Positions 1-6,040 of a stretch of DNA of 7,663 nucleotides are shown piece by piece. Positions within the stretch are counted from its first letter, which is position 1; each line of letters starts with the position of its first letter. The DNA is from Porticoccaceae bacterium (lineage in GTDB: Bacteria > Pseudomonadota > Gammaproteobacteria > Pseudomonadales > Porticoccaceae), in the NCBI GenBank assembly GCA_003491845.1, contig DNBN01000283.1, forward strand, positions 3,315-10,977, in the 5' to 3' direction. The position numbers and the translations under genes are program-made. The notes under the pieces are model-generated. The model saw only the letters and a list, made by a program, of their open reading frames with translations. It did no database searches and was not told the DNA's origin.

Positions 1-1428
1 GCACTGGGTTTAAAATCCAAGTACTATAATTCCAAAATCGGTATCGGAGTTGACTTCGGCACTAGTAACAGTGCCGCAGCAATTTTTGATGGTAAGAGCG
101 TTCATTTAGTGAATTTAAGTAATGAAAGTGCGATTATGCCTTCTGCTAATTATTTGGATAAGCACTTTGTAGCGACTATAGGTCAACCGGCGATTGATGA
201 TTATATTAGCGGTAATCGCGGTCGAACCGTTGAGTTGAGTGCTGAGCTTCTTGGCGAAGAAAGAACCAGTGCGGGAGGCAATGATGGCCCCTCAGGGGAG
301 GGGGACACCAGTAAGGTATTTGGTCAGGCGTTTAATGATGTAGGATTACCTGGTCGCCTATTTAGAGGCACAAAGCGTTTGCTCGGTAGTAGTTCAAGTG
401 ACCGAACATTAATTTTTAATCGTCCTTTTCGCTTGGTAGCTCTGGTAACCCCAATTTTAGTAAAAATTCAAAAAGCGCTTTTTTCTCATATTGAAGATCA
501 CTCTGAAGATAGTGCAGATCATGCTTGTATTGGTCACCCAGTGAATTTTGAAGGGGGGGAAGATCAACGTAATACAATCGCGATGACACGCTTAAAGGAG
601 GACTATGGATATGCTGGTATTGTTCATCAAACATTCTGTCCTGAACCGACTGCCGCAGCTATAAGTTATTTGCACAACAATGCCGGACAACAGAATCAAA
701 GGCTACTTACTGTAGATTTTGGTGGCGGCACATTAGACTTTAGTATCCTTAAGCGCAACCAAGATCATTTTGAGGTAGAAGCCACCCATGGTATTGGCCT
801 CGGTGGTGACCGTATTGACCAAGCTATTTTTACTGAGTTAGTATTTCCCTTGTTGGGCAAAGGCGAACGCTGGAGTAGGGTTATTGACGGCTTGATGGTA
901 GATACCCTTTTCCCTTTTGGTGATTTTGAAGATCTTTTAATTAACTGGCCTGTAAGCTACATGCTCAACCAAAATAAATTTACCGCACCTGTTATGCAAC
1001 GCATGGTTGAGCCTGATGAGGCGGCTGCAAAGTTCCGTCGTTTGTATGATCTTATCAAGCAAAATTATAGTTACCAGGTGTTTGAAGCGATTAAGGCATT
1101 TAAGGCTGAACTGTCTACTCAGTCATCAGCAATCTTAGATATTCCTGAGTTGGATATTGAGGTGGAACTTGAACGCTGGGAATTTGAGTTAATGATTTCA
1201 GATTTGTTATTTGAGTTGGAGCAGGCTATCACGCTAACCTTGAATAAAGCTAATGTTCTGGCTGACGATATTGATCTGGTTATTCGTACCGGTGGATCTT
1301 CATTAATTCCTGCTGTGAAAGATATTCTTGATAATCAGTTTGCTGGTAAGGTTGTTGAACATGACCCCTTTACCAGCGTTGCCGCTGGACTAGCCATTGC
1401 GGATTTTTACGACTACGGCAGCCAATAA
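1..1428 (+). CDS. Hsp70-like ATPase, YegD type (5' end outside window)
   Basis: This is an actin-fold ATPase of the Hsp70 superfamily. The frame is open from base 1, so at least 475 residues are visible and the start lies upstream. A GTG at 109 cannot be the true start because it would remove the phosphate-1 loop (DFGTSNS, residues 18-24 in window numbering). Further motifs are FCPEPTAAAISYL (the connect-1 region), the phosphate-2 loop DFGGGTLDF (239-247) and the adenosine motif RTGGSSLIP (429-437). GHPVNF matches the GRPINF segment of E. coli YegD as I remember it. The protein stops soon after the nucleotide-binding fold, so it lacks the DnaK substrate-binding domain and lid, as YegD does. 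A Gly/Ser-rich stretch (about residues 89-135) is probably a surface insertion. No J-protein or GrpE gene is nearby. The client and role are unknown. It ends 18 bases before the convergent prenyltransferase gene. Confidence 0.9.
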   Translation, partial: ALGLKSKYYNSKIGIGVDFGTSNSAAAIFDGKSVHLVNLSNESAIMPSANYLDKHFVATIGQPAIDDYISGNRGRTVELSAELLGEERTSAGGNDGPSGEGDTSKVFGQAFNDVGLPGRLFRGTKRLLGSSSSDRTLIFNRPFRLVALVTPILVKIQKALFSHIEDHSEDSADHACIGHPVNFEGGEDQRNTIAMTRLKEDYGYAGIVHQTFCPEPTAAAISYLHNNAGQQNQRLLTVDFGGGTLDFSILKRNQDHFEVEATHGIGLGGDRIDQAIFTELVFPLLGKGERWSRVIDGLMVDTLFPFGDFEDLLINWPVSYMLNQNKFTAPVMQRMVEPDEAAAKFRRLYDLIKQNYSYQVFEAIKAFKAELSTQSSAILDIPELDIEVELERWEFELMISDLLFELEQAITLTLNKANVLADDIDLVIRTGGSSLIPAVKDILDNQFAGKVVEHDPFTSVAAGLAIADFYDYGSQ

Positions 1429-1446
1429 GCATAACCAGGCCTATTT

Positions 1447-2214
1447 TTATTTCCCAAAACGCCTATTGCGTTGCTGCCACACTCGAATAGCACGCCAAAA
1501 GTCAATTTTACGAAAAGCAGGCCAGAAGACCTCTGTAAAATATAATTCGGAATAGGCACTTTGCCAAAGTAGAAAGCCAGATAACCTCTCCTCTCCTGAT
1601 GTTCTAATAATAAGGTCTGGATCTGGCAGGCCTTCGGTATATAGATGATTTGAGAGCATATCCTCATCTATTTCATCGACATTAATGTTGCCAGATTTAA
1701 TTTGTCTTCCTATCCTTTTCACAGCATCGACGATTTCTGCGCGACCGCCATAACCAATAGCTACATTGAGTTGAAAATTATTGTGACTCTCGGTCATTGC
1801 TTCGACTTTAACGATTTCGTCCTGCATCTCTTGAGAAAATCCATCACGTCGACCGATGACTTTAATTTTTACATTTTCGCTGGCAATCAGTGGGTCTGCC
1901 TGTAGCGTGCGGAATTTATTCAATATAATAGTCATCAGCTCTTCTACCTCTTCACTACTGCGTTTGTAATTTTCAGTAGAAAAGCCATAAAGCGTCACAA
2001 TTTCAATGTTGAGTTCTAGGCACCATTTTAAAAAGTCCTCTAATCTATCCGAGCCAGCCATGTGGCCTGCTTTTCGCGTAGCTAGACCGTTAGCTAAAGC
2101 AAATCGACGATTGCCATCGACAATTAATCCAACATGCCTCGGCCGGCTAGTTGATTGTAACTGTCGGTGTAAGAACTTTTCATATAGTCGATATAAGAAA
2201 GGTGGCACACTCAT
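1447..2214 (-). CDS. uppS: cis-prenyltransferase, UppS family (divergent)
   Basis: The 255-residue protein belongs to the family that adds isopentenyl diphosphate units in cis to an allylic diphosphate, making undecaprenyl diphosphate (the cell-wall lipid carrier) or shorter Z-prenyl diphosphates. The family core is complete: HVGLIVDGNRRFA with the catalytic Asp (D33), GH at 50-51, YGFSTENYKR (76-85), and RTSGEERLSGFLLWQ (204-218) with the diphosphate-binding Arg/Ser, then YSELYFTEVFWP. E. coli UppS has DGNGRWA, whereas this has DGNRRFA, a form typical of archaeal and some actinobacterial or eukaryotic members. The gene is not in the usual frr-uppS-cdsA setting, so it may be a second copy; chain length cannot be told from sequence. 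The ATG at 2212-2214 has only a weak Shine-Dalgarno (GGAA about 9 bases upstream). The N-terminal tail of about 25 residues before HVGL is longer than in many bacterial members. Confidence 0.9.
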   Translation of the reverse strand: MSVPPFLYRLYEKFLHRQLQSTSRPRHVGLIVDGNRRFALANGLATRKAGHMAGSDRLEDFLKWCLELNIEIVTLYGFSTENYKRSSEEVEELMTIILNKFRTLQADPLIASENVKIKVIGRRDGFSQEMQDEIVKVEAMTESHNNFQLNVAIGYGGRAEIVDAVKRIGRQIKSGNINVDEIDEDMLSNHLYTEGLPDPDLIIRTSGEERLSGFLLWQSAYSELYFTEVFWPAFRKIDFWRAIRVWQQRNRRFGK

Positions 2215-2236
2215 TAGTTATGATTCCAGATCGAAG

Positions 2237-2249
2237 TGTTTACTAAACA
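2237..2249. promoter_or_regulatory. 13-bp palindrome upstream of the uppS-family gene
   Basis: TGTTTACTAAACA is a perfect 6-1-6 inverted repeat lying 22 bases upstream of the prenyltransferase start codon. Just upstream, in the - direction, is a -10-like GATAAT, with no good -35 at normal spacing. The palindrome would fall near the transcript start, where a repressor could act. It may be chance in AT-rich DNA. No regulator can be named. Confidence 0.25.
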
Positions 2250-2272
2250 GTAAAAATTATCTTGTAGAATAA

Positions 2273-2320
2273 AGGTGGCTATTTACCAATGCAAATGTCA
2301 GCAACGTTTTGGAGCCACCT
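2273..2320. terminator. Bulged hairpin, possible terminator after doxX
   Basis: Perfect 8-bp arms AGGTGGCT (2273-2280) and AGCCACCT (2313-2320) enclose 32 bases. Inside, CCAA (2286-2289) can pair with TTGG (2309-2312), continuing the helix across a five-base bulge. On the + strand a T-rich tract follows (GTGTTTTTATATG, then more T). On the - strand, the direction of doxX transcription, the element comes 19 bases after the doxX stop codon but only TTTATTC follows it, a poor U-tract. It may stop doxX transcripts inefficiently, or be a structured leader of the downstream gene. Confidence 0.35.
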
Positions 2321-2339
2321 GTGTTTTTATATGATTTTT

Positions 2340-2762
2340 TTAATCATTACCCTTAATAGCAAAGTATAAACCAAGAGCGAGCAGGAAGATTTGTTCACTA
2401 GTAAATAATTTTGTCGTTATAAACCAGTCGGAATGCGCAATACTTAAAGCTCCAACCATTATTACAGCAACGGCGCCCCCGGACAGCCGAGTAATTAGAT
2501 GACCAAGGGATGTTGCCAATATGCCACCTACAATGATACCAATACCAGCAGCGACCTCTCCAATGGCGACCATGCTACTAATTAATTCAGGTGCTGGAAC
2601 TCCAATACTACCAAACCAACTCACCATTTTTTCTGGCGGAAGCGGAAATTTGCCATAACCATGCAAAAAAAAGGCAACGCCCAAGCTCATCCTAAGCAAC
2701 CAAGGTGCCAAGTTACTGAATGGTTTTGCTATAGCGTCTAATGTAGCCGAAAAGTTATTCAT
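2340..2762 (-). CDS. DoxX-family integral membrane protein
   Basis: This 140-residue protein has four likely membrane segments (about 21-39, 60-82, 95-112 and 122-137). The DoxX-family pattern is clear: WLLRMSLGVAFFLHGYGKF (21-39), with the Arg in the first helix and the HGxxK motif, and VAIGEVAAGIGIIVGG (65-80) with the Glu in the second. The family includes the small subunit of Acidianus thiosulfate:quinone oxidoreductase and many bacterial proteins linked to redox or thiol stress; its biochemical role here is unknown. Possible quinone contact would fit the neighbouring quinol oxidase, but that is inference. The ATG at 2760-2762 has a good Shine-Dalgarno. It is separated by 135 bases from the preceding gene, and a perfect dyad in that gap suggests its own promoter. 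Confidence 0.82.
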   Translation of the reverse strand: MNNFSATLDAIAKPFSNLAPWLLRMSLGVAFFLHGYGKFPLPPEKMVSWFGSIGVPAPELISSMVAIGEVAAGIGIIVGGILATSLGHLITRLSGGAVAVIMVGALSIAHSDWFITTKLFTSEQIFLLALGLYFAIKGND

Positions 2763-2768
2763 GAAGTA

Positions 2769-2774
2769 CCCCTT
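2769..2774 (-). promoter_or_regulatory. Ribosome binding site of doxX
   Basis: On the - strand AAGGGG lies six bases before the ATG at 2762, which is ideal spacing. It supports that start over the internal Met at residue 25. Confidence 0.7.
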
Positions 2775-2796
2775 AATAGTAATTTAATCTTTGAAC

Positions 2797-2817
2797 ACCT
2801 TCAGTCTAACTGAAGGT
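2797..2817. promoter_or_regulatory. 21-bp dyad, MerR-family-like operator ahead of doxX
   Basis: The arms ACCTTCAG and CTGAAGGT are perfect inverted repeats around the five-base centre TCTAA. The overall layout, ACCTTCn-N7-nGAAGGT over 21 bp, matches the form of CueR/HmrR-type operators (ACCTTCC-N7-GGAAGGT). In the - direction, CAGACC overlaps the left arm as a poor -35 and TTCAAA follows 19 bases later as a poor -10. This long spacer is typical of MerR-activated promoters and would put the transcript start about 20 bases before the doxX ATG. Weak hexamers are expected for activated promoters but also reduce certainty. A terminator is less likely because neither strand has a T-run after the hairpin. 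Confidence 0.4.
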
Positions 2818-2897
2818 CTGAGAGACAAACCCTAGTGTAAATCATTTAGAAGTGTTTTCGGTTACAAAATTGGAAATACTCAAGTAGTCGTTAGATA

Positions 2898-3818
2898 TCA
2901 GAGATTGAGTAGGGTTTTAGTAACTGCTTCAGCGATGTAAAGGACGGACATAGCACCACCATAGGACCACACCGGATCTGCATAGTGAAATCGATCCTGC
3001 TGCACCAATGATAATTTTCGCCAGTTATTTTGATTAAAAATGCTGGCATCATCGTGGGGTTTAAAGCAGATTAGATAACCAGTCTTTATTTCTTTAAGTG
3101 CGGATATGCTCACTTCGGTTTCACCCCAGGTCGACACCTCAGTTTGGTATTCATCCTCAATTCCAAGGAGTCCTAATGCATAGTCGGGCATACTATTGCG
3201 ACCATAGAGCAACAATTTTTGTTTAGCGCTAAATCGACAGGTAGTGACGAAAGGTAGTTGTTGCCCGAAGTGATCTGATAATTGTTTTTTTAGTTCAGCA
3301 ATACGCGTATCTAAAAAGGCTAGCTTTTTTTCTGCTAAAGGCACTTTTTGGACTAACTGAGCAATTTGTAGAAATCTTTTTCGAGACTTTGTACCATTAG
3401 TACGATATCTAGGGCTAAAACTATTGTAATAATTAACTCGAGCGAACAATGAAAAAGCTCGCGCTAATTCTCGTTGTTTAGTCCCAAGAATAACCACATC
3501 TGGATTGAGGGACTTTACCGTCGCTAAATTTGGCGTCATCCTTTTTCCTATGTCGGTGATCATTGTCGGTAATTTTGGTTGCACAACATAGTGTCTATAT
3601 CGATCAAGCTCGGGCGCGCCTAGAGGCACAATGCCCAATTCCAAGAGATTTTCTAAAACCGTCCAGTCAGTGACTACTATATTTTGCGGAGGATGATCAA
3701 ACTGATGTTTACCGAAAGTATCAGTAATCTGATATCTCTCAGCTATGACTGTATTAGGCATGTAAAGTAGCCCAATATAGAGTAAAAAGCCTAATATTCT
3801 TGAACTGTAATATGCCAA
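2898..3818 (-). CDS. FhuD/FecB-like periplasmic siderophore-binding protein
   Basis: This 306-residue protein resembles E. coli FhuD, which carries ferric hydroxamate siderophores to an ABC importer. It has a signal peptide (LGFLLYIGLLYMPNTVIA, cleavage likely after A26) and no lipobox Cys. Family segments include VVTDWTVLENLLELGIVPLG (48-67), DIGKRMTPNL (89-98), YGRNSMPDYALGLLGI (205-220), TWGETEVSI (230-238) and PVWSYGGAM (282-290). Arg93 and Trp231 line up by eye with FhuD Arg84 and Trp217, which contact the siderophore; FhuD Tyr106 is not kept. The start is TTG, chosen because it alone keeps the signal peptide. No Shine-Dalgarno is obvious, and the codon lies two bases after the transporter stop, so translation is probably coupled. 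No permease or ATPase gene is in view, making this an orphan binding protein or a partner of the MFS protein. A heme or cobalamin ligand is possible. Confidence 0.82.
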   Translation of the reverse strand: MAYYSSRILGFLLYIGLLYMPNTVIAERYQITDTFGKHQFDHPPQNIVVTDWTVLENLLELGIVPLGAPELDRYRHYVVQPKLPTMITDIGKRMTPNLATVKSLNPDVVILGTKQRELARAFSLFARVNYYNSFSPRYRTNGTKSRKRFLQIAQLVQKVPLAEKKLAFLDTRIAELKKQLSDHFGQQLPFVTTCRFSAKQKLLLYGRNSMPDYALGLLGIEDEYQTEVSTWGETEVSISALKEIKTGYLICFKPHDDASIFNQNNWRKLSLVQQDRFHYADPVWSYGGAMSVLYIAEAVTKTLLNL

Positions 3819-3820
3819 AG

Positions 3821-5038
3821 TTACAGCCGTATAGACCCAGAGGCAGTCTGATCTGGTGAGTAACGTCGAGCGGTCAATAAAAAGATCAACCCTAGTAACA
3901 TGATTATACTGACAACAAACAACGGCATCGTGAAGCTCCCGCTAAGTTCAGCTACCGTACCAGCTAGGATAGGTGAGAGTATTTGTGCGATACAATAGAA
4001 AAATGTCAATCTTGCCATTACCTGCGTAGCTTTGAAGCCATACAGATGGCCGATGGTGCTTAGTGTTAAGGAGACTATTCCCATAAAGGTGATGCCAAAT
4101 AAGATTGCCGCTATTGCCGTGGTTTCTACTGAATTTGTCATGGCTAAGCAAATATTACCCATAATGTTAAGTACATAGGCCCAGCTCAACGCATTCAGTC
4201 TACCAATACGCCGAGCAAGTCTATCCCAGATAAGTGGTGCGGGAGTAGCAGCAATGCCAACCAGCAACCACATTTTAGCCCCCAACCCATCCAAGGGCTG
4301 TAGTTCGGTGATTAACGACGTGAAGGTCACATTGATCGTGTTACTAAAACCGGCACAAAAGTAAGCGCATTGCATTAAGACAAGCCAGCGTACGGGAGGT
4401 ACCTTAATTACGCTGCCAATGCCAATATCTTTATCCCGCGACATTTCCATTTCACGTTCTTTAGGTCGAGGAAGCAAAAGCATTGCTGGAAACATTAGCG
4501 AGCCACCAACAAGTGCTAGCGCTATCCACTGCATTCGCCAGTTAAAATTAAACCAGGTATCTAAGCCGGACATGTCGACGATAATCGCGCTTACCATGAT
4601 TCCGATGCCTATTCCGGTAAAGTGAAGACCAAGTTCGCTTTTATAACCGTTATGGTTTAACCAATTCAAAATCAAACCAGTGCCTAACATAAAGCTTGTT
4701 GCTGAGGTTATGCCCGCAAAAAAACGACTTACATACCAAATTAAACTATGTTCTAAAGCCGCCATAAAGGCAGTGGCTATCACCGACACCAATAAGCCAT
4801 ACCGGTAAAAAAAATCTTTGGTGCGAAGATCAGTAATTAACCAAACTATAAACAAGCCAACGATATAACCGATGTAGTGCCAGCCAGCCAGCCAGCCGGC
4901 TAGGCTTTCACTTACACCCAGTTGAGCTTGCATTATAGGTAGCATTGGCGTGAACGAGTATCTTGCAATACCCATGCTAAGAATGAGAGCACAAATGCCC
5001 GATAAAAGAACTGAAATACGATTTGATTTAAACAACAT
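3821..5038 (-). CDS. MFS transporter, YbfB/YjiJ-like
   Basis: This is a 405-residue inner-membrane protein of the major facilitator superfamily with about 12 hydrophobic segments. The opening GICALILSMGIARYSFTPML followed by ESLAGWLAGWHYIGYIVG is characteristic of the YbfB/YjiJ group, whose substrates are mostly unknown. The cytoplasmic loop DRLARRIGRLNAL in the second half is the usual basic MFS loop, and a charged loop with RPKEREMEMSRDKD separates the two halves. A TTG at 5041 is one codon upstream, but the ATG at 5036-5038 is better placed relative to AAGAGG (5044-5049). It starts 13 bases after the copper chaperone stop and ends two bases before the siderophore-binding protein start, so it shares their operon. 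Transport of a siderophore or other metal chelate is suggested only by this context. Confidence 0.86.
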   Translation of the reverse strand: MLFKSNRISVLLSGICALILSMGIARYSFTPMLPIMQAQLGVSESLAGWLAGWHYIGYIVGLFIVWLITDLRTKDFFYRYGLLVSVIATAFMAALEHSLIWYVSRFFAGITSATSFMLGTGLILNWLNHNGYKSELGLHFTGIGIGIMVSAIIVDMSGLDTWFNFNWRMQWIALALVGGSLMFPAMLLLPRPKEREMEMSRDKDIGIGSVIKVPPVRWLVLMQCAYFCAGFSNTINVTFTSLITELQPLDGLGAKMWLLVGIAATPAPLIWDRLARRIGRLNALSWAYVLNIMGNICLAMTNSVETTAIAAILFGITFMGIVSLTLSTIGHLYGFKATQVMARLTFFYCIAQILSPILAGTVAELSGSFTMPLFVVSIIMLLGLIFLLTARRYSPDQTASGSIRL

Positions 5039-5043
5039 CAAAA

Positions 5044-5049
5044 CCTCTT
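5044..5049 (-). promoter_or_regulatory. Ribosome binding site that decides the MFS start
   Basis: AAGAGG on the - strand is five bases from the ATG at 5038 but only two from the TTG at 5041. The ATG is therefore the likelier start, giving 405 rather than 406 residues. Confidence 0.6.
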
Positions 5050-5051
5050 AT

Positions 5052-5681
5052 TTATGCAGGACTATCTTTAATGGCATCTTTAAAAATCGTTTTGATGCGT
5101 GCTGCAAGTTCGTTGGGCGTCGTGCTATGACGCATGGCTTGAACTAATTTACCTGACTGGTTGATGACGTAATAACGAGAACTATGTCGATACGCATAGG
5201 CAGATTCAACAGATTCTGACTCAGTGATCTCAAAAAAAGCGCCATATTGTTCGGCTATATGCTGAATTTCATCGACTGAGCCAGTGACACCGATAATATT
5301 ATCATGATAGTAACGTGTAAAATCCGCTAAATCTTGGAACCCATCACGTTGTGGATCTATACTAACCATTATGGCCTGAGTTTTTTCAAGCTGACTTGGC
5401 GTTAATATTTCAAGACTGCGTTTAAGCACTGACATAGAGGTTGGACAGACTTCAGGACAGCTTAAAAAACCGAAATAAACTACTACCACCTTACCTTGAT
5501 AGTCGCTGAGGGTAACTTTACCATCGATATTGCGTAGGCTGAAGTCTCCCCCTAGCTCCGAGGAGGTTACAATACTTGTGTTACCTTTGGAGCCACTACT
5601 CATTACAACACCGAGCGATACTGCTGCTAGTACAGCGAGCAACATCGTCCAAGGTAGAGCCTTTCTTACGATTGTAGACAT
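5052..5681 (-). CDS. SCO1/SenC-family copper chaperone or thiol reductase
   Basis: This 209-residue thioredoxin-fold protein is tethered to the inner membrane and faces the periplasm: one N-terminal hydrophobic segment (about 9-28) is followed by the soluble domain. The SCO signature is complete: GFLSCPEVCPTSM with Cys75 and Cys79, SIDPQRD (107-113), and His166 in YRHSSRYYVINQSGKL, the third copper ligand of the family. SCO proteins deliver copper to, or reduce the cysteines of, the CuA site of cytochrome c oxidases; some bacterial members act on CuB enzymes or in oxidative stress. bo3 oxidases lack CuA, so a role in CuB loading or thiol protection is more likely here. The ATG at 5679-5681 has GAGGA ten bases upstream. 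It lies 18 bases after cyoD, where E. coli has cyoE. Confidence 0.94.
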   Translation of the reverse strand: MSTIVRKALPWTMLLAVLAAVSLGVVMSSGSKGNTSIVTSSELGGDFSLRNIDGKVTLSDYQGKVVVVYFGFLSCPEVCPTSMSVLKRSLEILTPSQLEKTQAIMVSIDPQRDGFQDLADFTRYYHDNIIGVTGSVDEIQHIAEQYGAFFEITESESVESAYAYRHSSRYYVINQSGKLVQAMRHSTTPNELAARIKTIFKDAIKDSPA

Positions 5682-5699
5682 TAATTTTTATTCCTCATT

Positions 5700-6038
5700 T
5701 TAATGACCCATGAGCATGTTGTGATTTAAATGTTGCATGATCCATAGGGACCCTACAATTAAAATAATGACTAATAGTAAGACGAAAACACCTGATACCG
5801 AGTTCCATATTTGCGCAGATGAGGTATTCATGTGTAAGAAAAAAATCAGTTGAACCATTACTTGTCCAATCGCACAAAGTAGAATAAGTACAATACTGAG
5901 GGTCTCACCTAGGGCACCGCTCATTACAACAGCGAAAGGAATAGCGGTCAAAATAACCGATAAACTGAGTCCTAATAGGTATTCTGGCAAACTGCCGTGG
6001 GCTGCGCCACCAGGACTGTGGCCATTATCTGTAAACAC
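5700..6038 (-). CDS. cyoD: Cytochrome bo3 quinol oxidase subunit IV
   Basis: This 112-residue small subunit of the quinol oxidase has three membrane helices (about 19-41, 48-69 and 81-102). It matches E. coli CyoD over its whole length by recall: HGSLPEYLLGLSLSVILTAI, then LIFFLHMNTSSAQIWN (64-79) and GSLWIMQHLNHNMLMGH at the C-terminus (E. coli GSIWIMWNLNYNMMMH). The subunit has no cofactor and aids assembly or stability of the CuB centre. The start is GTG at 6036-6038, two bases after the cyoC stop codon. A run of G's inside the last codons of cyoC can serve as Shine-Dalgarno, so translation is probably coupled to cyoC. No better start exists, since MFTDNGH must lead into the conserved HGS segment. 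Confidence 0.96.
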   Translation of the reverse strand: MFTDNGHSPGGAAHGSLPEYLLGLSLSVILTAIPFAVVMSGALGETLSIVLILLCAIGQVMVQLIFFLHMNTSSAQIWNSVSGVFVLLLVIILIVGSLWIMQHLNHNMLMGH

Positions 6039-6040
6039 TA

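Noticed and set aside
288..298. Palindrome CCCCT-C-AGGGG in a G-rich patch near 286-306.
   Set aside because: It lies within the open frame of the Hsp70-like gene, far from any gene start, and no T-run follows. Coding for a Gly-rich loop explains it.
2006..2272. Open frame of 88 codons on the + strand overlapping the 5' end of the prenyltransferase gene.
   Set aside because: It is mostly antisense to a well-supported gene, has no recognisable domain and no ribosome site worth noting. Other antisense frames, at 416-634, 1413-1667, 4419-4625 and 7021-7245, were rejected for the same reason.
2273..2320. Bulged imperfect hairpin considered as an integron attC recombination site.
   Set aside because: The arms do not carry the RYYYAAC/GTTRRRY core sites, and there is no integrase gene or cassette array.
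2797..2817. Perfect hairpin considered as the terminator of the cyo operon.
   Set aside because: It is 80 bases past the last stop codon and lacks a T-run on either strand. The operator reading fits better, though termination is not excluded.
4879..4900. Short tandem CAGC tetranucleotide repeat inside the MFS gene, which could suggest phase variation by slippage.
   Set aside because: There are only four units, and they encode the LAGWLAGW segment that fits the transporter family at this point, so coding constraint explains it.
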